Source: Synchiropus splendidus (Eukaryota > Chordata > Actinopteri > Syngnathiformes > Callionymidae). Taken from it: 64,000 bases of DNA. Positions 15,134-27,912 of this stretch are shown piece after piece (positions within the stretch are counted from its first letter, which is position 1; every line of letters starts with the position of its first letter). Under the pieces are notes generated by a model, which had not been told where the DNA came from, ran no database searches, and worked only from the letters and a program-made list of their open reading frames with translations. The translations under genes and the position numbers were made by a program. The DNA lies in contig NC_071343.1 of NCBI RefSeq assembly GCF_027744825.2, positions 13,374,866 through 13,438,865 on the forward strand, read 5' to 3'.

Positions 15134-18100
15134 TCAGTTGAAGTGGATCTTGACCGTTCGGCCGATGAGCAGAAATAGAAATCCGGCTAAGAGACAGAAG
15201 AAGACGCCGATGGGAGCGAACATGAAGGACAGACCGTAGCTGAGGGTCAGCTGGAAATCTGGACACACGGCAGTTCTCTGGTGGTCTATGTAGACCGTCA
15301 CCACATCCAGGACTTGTATCCAGAGGACGTACATCACCACCACACACAGCAGGAAGAGGCCTGGCGGAGATACAGGAATATTAATGCTCACTTCAACCCA
15401 GGGTGGTCAATTAAATTGCCTCAGGGGCAACAATGCAGGCCATGAGGGGCCATCAGGCCAAAGAGGAAGATGAGTCTATGGTTAAACTTCAATTTTATAT
15501 GAAAGATTGTCAATATAAATCATAAATATTGAAAAATCTTTTTTGAGTGCTGGACTTTTTGTGAACAGAACTACAGGTAAAACATGTAAATACAATATAC
15601 AGGCACTTTATTATAAGGCCTTTTTCAAAATGTGTAAAATTCATTTTGAGGGTCAAGAAATACAGTTAAATTTGCATTTAATCCAACAGTATAGGTCATT
15701 AGTTGCAGCAATCTGGAAGAACACAGGCAGAATGGAAGAAAGAAAACAAACATAAAGACTAACTATGGATGCATGATGAGTAATGGATGATGAAATATCA
15801 GAATAAGGGACACATAAATACAGGCAAATGGCAACATGTGTCCTCCAGGCCATACTTTGCCCACATCTGCTTTAGTCTGTTGACGACAATAGGGTGGAAT
15901 GACAAAGGAAATAAAGCAGAAACAGCACGAAACTTATGAAAACGATGTATAAATATTTGCTCAAATATGGTGAAAATAATGGGGGAGGGGAGTGTCTGGA
16001 GTAATTATGGTAAATCAATGCACAGAAATAAATATATACTGTAAGAATAGACAAATAGGAACTTAAATATATATATGTTTTTATTATTATTTATTTATTT
16101 TACCCTGGAGGCGAGTGTCAATTGTATGTCTACATGAGAGCCTCACCAGAAACCAGGAAGAGTCCACCTCCGGCTTTGTACAAGCAGTGGCTGGCGAACG
16201 GAGCGGCACAGATGATGGTGAATCCAGCCAGAACCACGGCCGCCACACTCAGGAGCATGAAGACGCTCCAGAAGCCTCTGTAGACTGAATATATTAGATG
16301 TTAGTGACTGGAAATCTGTCATCGATCGGGATGTTATTTAATGCAATAGAAGTCAGACTTACTGATGGCAGAGTCATACTGGGTGGCGTTGTGGGTCTGC
16401 TGGGACACGGGGAAGGGGAACAGGTAGGAGTGCATGCAGACTTTGGAGTGAGGTTGATTTGCTGTGGAGAGAAATTCATCTGAATCTTGATGATCTTGAT
16501 AAAATGTTTGTCATGTCAAGAGCAATGAATTAAACGCTGAATATTTGTCACCATACAAAATTGTGTTGTCTTTGTATACAATATGTAGAATAGCTTATTT
16601 ACTTTCATGCACACAGGCAGACCTCAATATTCGATTGTTCTTAAATGATAGTTTGTTCTAAATGTGACTCACAGGAGAGAAGAAAAAGCAAGTAAAATTT
16701 TCCAATGATATCATGGACCCAATTAGAGCAAAGCACTGTGTTTCATTCATCTTGATATAAACGTTGTGATATTTACAACTTAGAATTCCTATTAATATTC
16801 CTCACAAGGTCTGAGGGCCGCTGCAGGCTATACAATAAGTTCAACTTTCACTGTGACTAAATCACAAACCAGACAGCAACCAGCTGACCGAGGGCCACAA
16901 TAACATCACATGTCCGGGCCTGGAAGCAGTCACATGAGGGTGATTTTAGCACCAAGCTGTCACTTGTTCAATAAGCGAGGCTGCTGCGAATCAAGGCGAC
17001 AGCAGAGGCATGATGTTTTCAAGGCAACCTCATTTGATGCTGTAAAGTGTGTCTGCGTCATCACGTTGCTTTGTGTCACGAATACATTCACTTACTGAAC
17101 CAGAGATTCCAAAGCAAGTTGTTGTCTGCCTGGTTGCCTCCGAAAGAACATCGCCAGAAGAATCCTTCATGGTACAGAGTGATGTCTCTGTTTTGGTTCA
17201 CCAGTTTGTCATTCTGGGGAGAAAAAAACAAAAAACAAATCAATAGTGATTTATCAGTATTAAGGGTTTAAACAATGCTACTTTGTGCACACAAAAAGTA
17301 GTTGAGTATTAATTGAACGGATGACTGAAGTTATTGTTTGATGTTTGGTAGGTATATATTATTATGATTATTTTTTTAAAGCCTTTCATTGGAATAAAAA
17401 TAAAAATAAATCAGTTTCAGTGAAAAGGGAAATCAATGTTGTTGTTTTCGTCAATCTAATAAAAAAAGATATCATATATTTATTAAAGATATTCAGAAAA
17501 AAATCTATCACCAATGAGTAATTTAGGTGAGGCATTAACATAATAGTAATTAAAAAAAAGACGCGCATAAGCAATTGATTGAATTGAATTTCGAAATGGA
17601 CAAGTGTGAAGAAAGGAAGAAACGCATGCTTAGGCAGCTTCTAACATTCTGGAGAACTTGTGAAGCAGGTGGTCAGTTTGTCGCCAACATGGCAAACAGC
17701 ATTTGTCAAATTGGGGTCAAAGGTTCTGAGGTTCAAGCCCCTTGAAACCAGAAATAGTTTAATGTCATGCATAAGAGAGAGAACTGACAATGCACAATGA
17801 TCTTTTTCGCGTGACTTCACACATACTTGTGAGACACGTAATTGTCTTCAGACTGGAGGCCTTACTGATGGAACTCACATGAGCAATATGGTTGTTCAAT
17901 GCTAGCATCAGTGTTCACATGTCTGAAAGGAACATAACCCGAGGCCTGAGGATCATGTCCTCTTTCATTCAGGTGAAAAGGTTAAATTTATCTTCAAATC
18001 ATGCCACAGGTGAAGGAATTTTGGCCTCAGACTTTTCATCGTGGTGGCATTTATGGTCAAGTTAGCCAACAGCAACTAGCGACAAAAGCTGCCTGGTTGG

Positions 18101-20015
18101 ATCAGCAGATGAAAAAAGAAGGTCTGATCTGTTATATTTGTTTGGGTTGCTCAGACGCTTTTTGCATTCATGAATGGGTGACTTTTGAAGGTAAGCAGAA
18201 GCATGTATTCAAGTAAACCTCCAATGGACATTTAAAAATATCCCTCGTAAATAACTCCACAGCGGATCCTGGCGCATTTAGAATGTACTGTAAATATCTG
18301 CTAGTGGGACTTTGCTGTTGCTGTTTTGATATCGTATCTCAATCCCGACATGAGTGCCCACTATAGAAGGCTAAGTATGTTCTAGTTGGTGATATCTGAG
18401 AAGAGACCATACCACCGGGACGACTGGTATTTGGCTGCTGCTCGCCAGTCACTCACACGCTACATTAACTCCTCTGTAGGTGCTAAAGTGAGCTCTGGAA
18501 ATGCGGAGAAATTACACAAACAGGTGGAATTTATTTGAACTGCAGATTTATTTTAATTAGTTAAATGAACCAATTTTGTGTTCTGCGCATTTGTAAATAA
18601 AGAGGGATACAAATGTAGATGTTGACGCAACATTTTATGCTGTCTCAATATTAATATTAAGCTGACTCAATATTAAGCTGTAAAGGTCTTGATTCAGTCA
18701 ACACATTTTGCTTTGGAATATATAGGTTTGCCTTGTTTTTAAAGTCCTTCAAGATTTGCTTTTAAAAAATCTCGTACAGCCCCCCTACTCACACCTATTC
18801 TATATCACGTCCATCCATCCTCTTCTTCTTCTGCCCAGTACTTTGGTTACTCCAAAGTTACATTGGTAACACTCCAACATGTTCCCTGTTTGCAGTTCGA
18901 CCAATATTTTTAAATAATGGCTATCATCAATTTCAAGCGCCCAAAATGTCAAGGCCCCAACCTCACGTCGTGGACTTGCTCATCAGTAAGTGTTGTTCTG
19001 ACTTTTTTCAAAGTCTGTAAGGTTAGTAAGTGTTGGCTTTTAAAGGGTTTCAATTGTTGTTTTGAGAATGAACATGTCTTGGTCTCAGCTCAAGACTGAG
19101 TCCTGACTCACTTTCACACCTCTGTCATTTGAACAAGGTCTCTCAGAGAATCCTCACAGTCTGGGTCTGTCTTTATTTTCAATCCCAAGTTTCAACTATG
19201 AGAATGTTTTGGTCTCCTATCTACTGTACTCCGGGCCCTTCACCCTGGAAGTGTTTTACGCTCCATTTACAGCCGTTGGTGTGGAGAATGTGGAAAGTTT
19301 GTAGGCCAAAAAGTCCTGCTCTTGACCCTTTAATGCTGCTTGTTCTTTGCCTTGTTTTGGTCGCATGCCATGGACATAGTTGGTTTGGTTTTCATCTGCC
19401 CTCAAGCCATACACATTTAGTTTAAGACATGTATGAAAACATAGTCCGGACATGTTATACTGGTGGACGTATTGATAAACAGAAAGGTCTGGAACATGTT
19501 GGTTCTGCAGTAGACTTATAGGGATCTCCAGCTGCAAACATCTTCTTGACAGAACCTGATCACCCAAAATTGGACATGTGACGTGTCCATTTAAATTCAC
19601 TCTGAAACAACACATGAAACTAACCCTACGATGGTCTTGTCTTGGTCACAAGTTAATAAGATCTGGTCTTGTATGAAACCCAGCCACAAGAAGTCAAGGC
19701 CCAACACCTCTTTGTTTTGATTTAATCACCAGCTTGAAAACGTCTGGGGGCATCTTCAACACTTCTTGGGTGTCGTTTTAACTGTACAGTATCTCCGTTC
19801 CCTCAATTCTTTGGTCTTTGTAGGTGAATAAAGACAGTATCTCTGACATCACTCACCTCTGATGCCACACCAACTAGGTCAGTCGTTTCGTCAGGATTTG
19901 GATAGCACCCCTCAGAGGCCAGCAGCCAGTAGTCGGTTCCAAAAGACAAGAGGATGAAAACTGCTGCCAACGCACCAAAGAGCCCGGCAAAGAACAGTGC
20001 CACGCTGAGCTTCAT
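15134..20015 (-). CDS. tmem182: Transmembrane protein 182
   Basis: A claudin-superfamily four-pass membrane protein of striated muscle; family work links TMEM182 to restraint of myoblast fusion through integrin beta-1. Five coding exons join with GT-AG sites: 20015-19857, 17213-17096, 16461-16363, 16284-16147 and 15360-15134, giving 246 aa (human 229). Visible features are a first membrane segment with the start [20 protein letters not shown], then DYWLLASE, an extracellular loop with EGFFWRC, the exon 2/3 junction [11 protein letters not shown], and YRGFW before TM2. [17 protein letters not shown] follows, then TM3, and TM4 ends with [13 protein letters not shown]. Intron 1 (2.6 kb) and intron 4 (0.8 kb) hold no recognisable gene. 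The start is the first ATG of the signal-anchor exon. The gene is head-to-head with fastkd1. All frames are intact. Confidence 0.93.
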
Positions 20016-21793
20016 GGTCCAAGAGTGAACGCTGCCTCAAACTCTCTCAAACAAAGTCTGATTTTCTGCTCCAACTGCAGCAGACTCATGTGACACTCTG
20101 AGTCACTCCTACTGCTCACAAGTAAATCCACAAGTGACTTCTGACTGAAGAGCTCCCTGTATCGTCTGTGTGTGTGTGTTGTGGGAGGACAAAGTTGTAC
20201 ACATGACTCCTCTGGACCGTGCTGGGGTCCGCGGCCAGCCACCCTCTGGGCTATTTTTGGGATTTGATAGAGAGTGTCTGTTCAACCCCCTCCGTGATTC
20301 CACTTGAGTCCACGGTGCGGCTGCAGGAGTGGAGGGGATGTGAGCAGAAATAACCAGCAGCAACTGGACACCCACAGTTCACGTGGGAATGTGAGGGTGG
20401 GGTGGTCGTGATGGGACGGATCACTGTGTGCTGAAGTGTCCAAACACACTTGAACAAAGACAGACAGCTGCCGCTTCCTCTAAACAGTTGAGTTCCTGAT
20501 CAAAGACTAATAATCATCGGATCACACACACTGTCTCATCCTTTCATCATTGAAAACTTGTTGTCGACAGGGTCTCTGTCCAACATTTGGACACACCCTG
20601 GGCATGTCACTATTCTTTCAACACAGACACGCCCAACATTTGCATCTAGACTTGAGCTGAGTTTGTGTTTATGGTGTCCTAATGACAGTGATAATCACAT
20701 TGCATTTAAATTTATAAAGATAAAGGAAAGCTATTATATAAAGTTATTGACAGAAAATCAGGATCAAATTATACAAGAAATGATTCTTTTTTTTATAGCA
20801 GTTGAGTGTTGACTCTCAACGAAAAAGGGGAATAACAATGATCATTCTTTCTTGAAATTAGCCATTTGGTTGATAACAATAAACAGCTTGATAAATATTA
20901 ATCTTGTGTTTTGAAAACAAGGCAGACCTCAAGAGGAAAGCTCAAGTTTATTAGCAACCCAAAGGTGAATGTAACAGAAGAGCTAAATGTAGTCACTGGC
21001 CAATTCACACAGTGGTGTCTCTCTCTGTCCCTGTGTGTGTTGTTGTATTAAGGTAAATTGTCAGGCCATGGGAAGCTTTTAGCTTCAGCTGTAAAAGCCT
21101 TTTGATCTTGCACTATCCACCAACCATATTAACCATTCAGAGGTTAAATGGTGACTCTGAAGTGGTTGACCTGTCTCCTGCCTCTTGACCCCAGTCGCTC
21201 GTCTTGGTACCAGCTTCATGCGACCTTGAAAAAAACACGTCATTATTATCAGTTATCATTCGAAAGACAGTTCGAGTGACAACAACAGTCGTAACATTTC
21301 CGACGTAATTCGATTTTAAAACACAAAACGAGAAAACAAAGTAATGGGCGAAGTGTTAGGTTTTTGCCTGCAAGTCATAACTCAGGGAACACATTCCAAC
21401 CGTTATGTCACTGGCTACGGAAGTGTCAGGTTGTAGCACGTTAGCTGTTCATGACTTTGTTTGGGCGTTTCAACGAGTTTTTGAGCTTAAACCGCTAACG
21501 CTAGAGCTTTATTTGTTACTTGTGCTAAAATGTATGGGTAGAATTAAATGAATTTCATTGACGTGGATTTGGACTTAAATGATCAGACCCACGTGAACGT
21601 TTTGACACTCGATGGGGAAAGCGTGCGTGTGCATGATGACACTTACCCGGTGAGTGAACCGGTGGTTTTTATCAGTGTTTCTTTATCAACGCAATGAGGC
21701 AGACCGGGCTTGGGGTGTGATCCGGTGCGGCGATAGTAAAGAAGACATCATGAAGACAAGTTCATACACATGTTGAACCCCAGGTCCAGAGAC
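20016..21793. promoter_or_regulatory. Divergent tmem182/fastkd1 promoter region
   Basis: About 1.8 kb separates the two divergent start codons. On the tmem182 side there is a CTATTTTTGG word at 20,251-20,260 (one base away from a MEF2 core) and a CAGCTG E-box at 20,465-20,470; both fit muscle expression but are short motifs. The fastkd1 side (21,180-21,650) has more CpG. A short (GT)n tract lies near 20,166. The segment 20,560-21,000 shows nothing I can assign. Exact transcription starts cannot be read from the sequence. Confidence 0.4.
21548..21649 (+). other. Unassigned short exon-like ORF with strong donor
   Basis: An ATG opens 34 codons (MNFIDVDLDLNDQTHVNVLT, then acidic residues ending DDTYP) that run exactly into GTGAGT, a strong splice donor, in phase 0. 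It lies 144 bp upstream of the fastkd1 start. If spliced to the CAG at 21,781-21,783, its frame would be out of register with FASTKD1 and stop after about 21 codons, so it would be an overlapping upstream ORF in the 5' UTR. It could also be the first exon of an unrelated transcript. I do not recognise the peptide. Confidence 0.3.
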
Positions 21794-24700
21794 ATGTTTC
21801 GACTCCGAGTCAGGCTCAGCTCCTCTTGCCTCCGGAGACTCCTCCATCAGGGCACCGCTACCTGTGACCCAGTCCTGGACCAGATCAAGCTCTGCTCTGT
21901 TGAGGACACTTTGTTCGACGTGGTGGGGAAAAACAAAGCCAAGCTGACCGTGGACCACGTCAGCTTTGCTGTGAAGATGCTGTGGAAGTACCAGAAGGAG
22001 AGACCGGAACTGCTGAGAACTCAGGATCTGCTGAAGGATCACCCACAGTTCCTCACCCTCCGAGTTCTGGCAGAAAACAAGATAACCCTAATGGACGACA
22101 TCACGCTGGTCGACACGCTGTACAGTTTCCTCAGGTACCTCATCCTACGCCTGCGGACATGCTCATGCGACACAGTCCTGTGAATCGCCTTTTCTTATTC
22201 AGGCTCAATGTGGAACCACACGACTCCCTCATCCAGCAGTTGGTGTCAGAAGCATGGAGAAGGCTGGACAGGTACCTTGATATTAGATAGGACTTTTTTT
22301 TTCCGTAAGTTGATTTTACTGTTGTTCTCTTTCGCAGCCTTCCAATGTCGGCCCTGTCCAAGTTTTCCAACTGCCTGAGTGATCAGCATCTCCAGCTCAG
22401 CCCCCTGATGGGGCAGATTGTGGATATTGTGGACCAGAGGTTGTCATCTATTGATGATGCCAGGTCAGTCTGGACAAATATAGTGTGACACGCTGATATT
22501 ACACCTGCTAGTTACACCTTTTCTGGCATATGCAGTGGAACTTGGAAATAGAAGATCTCGATACCTTTTTTATTTTTTTTTAAAGTGCATCAAACTTGTC
22601 GAAAGACAAATATTGTGTGATATGTGATGTGTAGATTTAACACCTATATACCTAGTATGAAATGATTTCTAATTTTATTCATTCAAAATTACTGTTTGTG
22701 TTTGTTCCCCATACATTTGTGTTCCATTATGAATATTTATACTTACTTTTTATTCCTTTTTACCTCCATGTAACATTTTTTACTCTTTAGTTTATGTATT
22801 ATTATTTGTAATTTTTGGTGTAACTCCTTATGTTATGCTCGTTTTCACTCCACATTTTATTTCCCCTGTAAGTTTCGTCCTTTGAGCCTCTATAATTCAA
22901 AGACTATTGATCGTTTTTTAATGTATCGACTTTTTATACCTTGAGCAGATGAAGTTGCTGTTGCAGTTTTCTCTCTGACCACTAGGGGCCACACCAGCTT
23001 CCTTTTTCTTGCAAATAGAAAAATAACGGTATTTTTTTTTACATCAAAAGATATTTATTTTAGTTGTAATCAAAACTTAACTTTAAGACATCACGTATTT
23101 GGTCTTATTATTATATGGTGTTTAGGTGTAAAGCAATGTTCGTACAGTTTCATGTTTCTGCTACAGAGCCTAAACAGGAAACGAAACCGTAGTGATCAAA
23201 ATAAAACAAAAATAAATAATATGTATAAAATAATGGCATACAACAGTGACATCAAAATACAAATAAATGTTGATTTTTGACTGTTTTTATAATGTCAGTA
23301 GCAATTAAATATTAATAATTAAAAGCTTAAAATTCAATAGTTGAATAATGAGAAATTTGCACCAAACAACCATCAGCTTTGAATCTTTTTTACATTAAGT
23401 TTATTGATTTTACAACAGTGTCACATAATGAGATTTTTTTTTATTAAAAATCAAACGATGCTCCACCATCTGGAAAACTCTTGAAAGTTTTATGAAGTTT
23501 TGGTAATAAGATTCATGATACATATTTTGTTCTCGCAGGATTCTCACCACCCTGTCCGTCAGCATCTGCTCGTTGGTGTCCCCCCGCCTTCGTGATGCCC
23601 TGATCGACCGGGCGGACCTCCTCCTGGACACCATGGAGCCCACCAACAACAACAGCGCTCGCAGAATCGTTCAGTTCCTGCGCAACATGAAGTGCAGCCA
23701 CCGGCCGCTGCTGGAGAAGTGCAACCGTGTGCTTTTGAGCAACATTGACAAGCTAAATGCAGAGAACCTGGGAATCTTTCTGGGTCTCTATCAGGCCCTG
23801 CAGTTCAACAACTACGACCTGACACTGGCTGCCAAAAAACGGCTCTTGGAGCTGATGGACTGCAGCACGGATCCCATCTCCTTCACTAGGCTGTTTGTTG
23901 CCCTGGCACCTATGGCCAGTGCTGAGACCAGAGAACAGTAGGTGTCACTAGAAGTCCTCCACGAATCATAATTCTAGCTTCTGATGGCTGCCTTGACTGC
24001 AGGTTGGAGAACACTGCTATTCTTCTGGCGGAGGACTTCAATGGCCAGCAGGCCTTGATTATACTAGAGATGCTTGAAGATACCAAAAGCAGGAACTTAA
24101 GTTTAATTCACAGGTAAGTTTCAGTCATGGCCACCAAGTTCTTCTGGTTTGAATATCACCAGTAATTGTATTTTTTTAGGATTGTTTCCGTAATCCGGAG
24201 GAACCTTCATGTCTACAGAGCAGTGGATGTCGCCAGAATCACTCAAACTCTTCTATATTTGCAATACCAGAACCCTGAACTCCTCAGAGAACTGAGAACT
24301 ATTTTACTCAAGTGAGTGACAAGTGAAGAAAGTCTGTTGTTTTTTCTGCTGTTTGTTTGAGCTGGAGCGTCTTCTGTCGCAGCTACTTACAGCGCAGCAT
24401 CTTCCCAGGCGAGGTGACCATGCTGACCCGTGTCATCTCCACGCTGCCCCCCGCCCGCCTTGAGGATGTCGTCACCTTGAGGGTGGACGCCGTGGTGGCC
24501 CAGTGCAATTTGAGGGAACTCAGTATTTTGTCTCTGGCCGTGGCAAAGTGGGTGCGCAGCGACTCATCGTACTACCACAGCAACCACAGCAAGTACGTGC
24601 GCATGATGCAGACGCTGAACAGCTGCGGACACGAGCGCCTGCAAGCGGCCGATAACCTGGACTTGTTCCTGGAAGAGTTGAGGTTTGTTTCTGGGGAATG

Positions 24701-27255
24701 GTTTGAGGAGATGATGCTGGAGGAGACCATTGATACCCTGCTGAGGATGAAGGACCAGATCAACTGGAAGAATCTGGGCGATTTGGGAGTCTTCATATCC
24801 AAGAGCAAATATCTATGTCCTCCACTGATGGATCACATGGCCAGTGTCGCTGTGAAAGACATCGAGAAGGTGAGCTCCAGAATGGGATAAATTCACAACT
24901 GGTTCACCAACAAATCTTTACACTTGACCCTTAAAATGGCAGTTAGTGCACATGCCATTTGTATTGTTTTAGTTTTTGTGTCCAAAAAACGTATTTTAAA
25001 ATTGCTTCTTTTTCAGCAAATCCCATGTCCTCTTTCCATCCGTACATTTGCATGAACCTCCTTACCTTCACTCTGTTGCCCTCATGCTAATGCCATGCGG
25101 TATCCCTGTCCTCATACATGTCCGGCGCAACCCTCACATTCTTCTCTGATGCTCTAGACCACCTCATACAGTTCACCTTCTTTTTGACTGAACTAGCTTG
25201 TTTTAAGAATATATTGTGTCTTGATACAGATCGACCCTTGGTCTGTCTACGTTGTCCTGCTCCCATTCTCTGTCCTGAATTACTTTCCTGTTGGAGCAGA
25301 GGAGCTGTACGATGTTTGCATTCAGAGATTCACTCCCCACATGAGTAAGAGAATCGTCCATCTGATCAGTCGGCGCCAATTCTTGATATGAATTCCCACC
25401 TCTCTTGTCTAGGCTTTTTTGCCCCGCATCTGCTGGTTCTCCTGGGCTACTCGCTTGCTCTGGCCGACAGTTTCCCAGAGGAGCTCATCAAAGAAATCTT
25501 CAGCATCGATTTCCTCAGGAAGCTCGACGCCCAGATTGAAAGTAATGCAGCCACGATGATGGCCTGACCTCTGATCAGTGCTGATGCTGTTGTCGTGTCG
25601 TCGCAGCTCTTCCTCATGTGCTGAAGATCCGCACCCGCATGCGCCTCATGGAGCTCAACCGCGCGGTGTGTCTGGAGTGTCCTGAATATCAAGTCCCCTG
25701 GTTTCATGAGGAGTACTGCCAAAACTTGCAACGAAAAGGTACTGACTTAGTTTTTTTCCGTTATGCCTATCAATCAATTTAGAAACACACACTCTACATA
25801 CAGTAGTGTCACCCCTGAGGGCACCAGGACCACTTTGTCTGAAGGTCTTGTCTTGTTCTACAGCGAATGGCTCCATCACATCGGTCCAGCAGCAAATCCA
25901 CAAAATGCTAGCAGAGGTGCTGGGCCACATCGACTGTGTCCAAGTTGCGACGGTCACGCCGTATTTTTACTCTCTGGGTGAGTGGATCAGTGAAGTGACC
26001 AGTGTACTGCCTCTCTTCTACCTGCCTCTCTTTCGGGTTCAGTCTTACAAGTTTGCAGCACTCAAGTCCAGTACTGTATTTCCCATACTTCTAATAAGGT
26101 TTCTTTCTGTGAGATACCAGAGGACACTCACTGTGAGTGAGTCAGAGTCTGGACATTGAAATGTAGTGGTGATGGCATCCATGTAAGGCAAGGCCACATC
26201 AGTCATGTGTCACATGATCACTCCCTCACCCGCCACACCATACAGCTGGGGCGACCAATATATTTTCTCAGTTGCCTCATGAAAACCAGAGATTAAAACA
26301 ATATTTTCAATGAACAAATGATGTGTCATGAATTAAATAGGAAGTAAATGTATGCTGTAATTTGCAAATATAATGTATAGCTCATCAAGATTTGGTTTTC
26401 GAAGTAAGGAAAAATTTAAATATTTTAAAATGTGCGTTATACGCACATTTTATATAATGATATAATCTAATATTATTGCAGGGAAACTGCATTAGTTTGG
26501 AGAAAAAACAAAACATTTTCTGCATTATTTATGTAGAAGGGGAAATTTTAAAATGTTGAAAATTTAAATTAAATACAAACTGTAGAAACATGAATTTAAA
26601 AAATAATGTGGAAAAGTCAGTGTAACATTTTTTTAAAACGATGTTGAACATCAAAGTGACATTCATAGTCACTTGAGCAATTTATTTTATTAATATCTAT
26701 AATTCGACAATGGTGTAATGATGAGTCCCTCGCTGCGTGTTTGGGACTGACTTCACAGTGTGGTTTCCTCAGATTTTGAATGCATACTTGACAAGAACCT
26801 GCAGCCCCTGCCTTACAAGAAGCTCAGCACGCTGCACGTCTCAGACGGAGGAAAGATTCAGTGGGGCAGCAGCTCCCTGGAAAGTGCCACGCTTGAGCTG
26901 CCGCCTGGAGCGCAGAGGTGAGACGATCTGCTCTGATTCTTCATCTGAAACGTGTGGCTGACACATGTTCTCTTCGTCCAGGGTGGCCATAGACTTCATG
27001 GATTCCAGGTCCTTCTGTAAGAACTCCCATCACATCAAAGGAGATGCTCTGATGAGGAGACGGCACCTGGAGATTCTGGGATACCGGGTTGTTCAGGTGA
27101 GTTTTGTGGAGTTAGAATACTGTAAAAATCTAAGCTTCATTGACACGTGTTCTCCTCCACAGATCCCTCACTTTGAGTGGAACTCCATGGAACTCTCCAC
27201 TAAGGAAGCGTGGGAAGATTATTTGAAAAAGAAAATCTTTCTACAGACTGTCTGA
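21794..27255 (+). CDS. fastkd1: FAST kinase domain-containing protein 1, mitochondrial
   Basis: A mitochondrial RNA-binding protein of the FASTK family, which tunes levels of particular mitochondrial transcripts. Fourteen exons join cleanly: 21794-22134, 22203-22271, 22338-22463, 23539-23937, 24003-24113, 24180-24311, 24383-24869, 25230-25344, 25413-25541, 25607-25738, 25864-25977, 26773-26917, 26982-27096 and 27163-27255. They encode 835 aa (human 847). The N-terminus, MFRLRVRLSSSCLRRLL, is a basic amphipathic presequence, which is why I chose this ATG over the one at 21,770. DHPQFLTL, AWRRL, FLRN, LFVALAP, LMELNRAVCLECPE and ILDK are family landmarks. The C-terminal exons carry the RAP domain (AIDFMDS...RRRHLEILGYRVVQIPHFEWNSM). 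Intron 3 (1.1 kb) and intron 11 (0.8 kb) are AT-rich and unassigned. Gene order with klhl41, bbs5 and lrp2 supports FASTKD1 over its paralogues. Confidence 0.95.
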
Positions 27256-27912
27256 ATATTTATGGAAGGAAAATGACTTGAACTGAAGTTTGTAATAAGT
27301 TTGGGGTTTGACTTGAACCTACCTCACTCATGTTGATGGACTCCTGCTTTTGTAGACTAATATTTTAATTAAAGCTTGTTTCTCTATTTGTTTTGCAGAT
27401 CTTATGATTTCCAGCAAAGGAAAGCATTAGTCTCTACTAAAAGTTAATAAACAAGACAACAATTGAACACATTCCTCAAAACGGCATTTTTATCTGATGT
27501 TTTTAACGCCTGTAATTCTTCGAAAGTCTCGGAACATTCTGCATATGACCGCCACAATGTCGTCATAAAACGTCAGTCATTTTGCAGTGTCAACACTAGA
27601 TGGCGCTCTCCAAACCAGAAAAATTAACCTTTGACGGACTATCACGTTCTCATTCAATTTTGTTGTAATATTTGTTATGAAAATGATTGTTTTTAAACTA
27701 ATTAGGAAATTGTGTTTCTCTAATTTCATAAACAATTCGAGAGATTATATTATTAGCAACAAAAATAGCACACTTTTGGGAGAAAACAGATTTATGACAT
27801 ATATAGATATATTGATGGATTAAGGTGTGTTCCACAAAAAAATGTTTACAGAAAACACAAATACTGCTGAAATATACATTCAACAGAATGAATGTCAGTA
27901 AAAATGATGTGA
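27256..27912. other. Convergent intergenic spacer fastkd1/klhl41
   Basis: Both flanking genes end here (tail to tail, 657 bp). The fastkd1 3' UTR carries ATTAAA at 27,368-27,373 and AATAAA near 27,445. The rest is AT-rich with no further gene visible. I found no clean AATAAA for klhl41. Confidence 0.6.
27368..27373 (+). terminator. fastkd1: fastkd1 polyadenylation signal
   Basis: ATTAAA, a common variant signal, 113 bp after the fastkd1 stop and followed by a T-rich stretch. An AATAAA about 75 bp further on is an alternative. Confidence 0.4.

Noticed and set aside
19129..19615. 98- and 119-codon frames on opposite strands in tmem182 intron 1
   Set aside because: They overlap each other, resemble no family and lie wholly in an intron; chance open frames in less AT-rich intronic DNA are more likely.
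25021..25060. Candidate fastkd1 exon after the acceptor at 25,016
   Set aside because: The frame stops after about 12 codons. The acceptor at 25,229 instead yields IDPWSVYVVLLPFSVLNY, which continues the FASTKD1 family sequence in phase.
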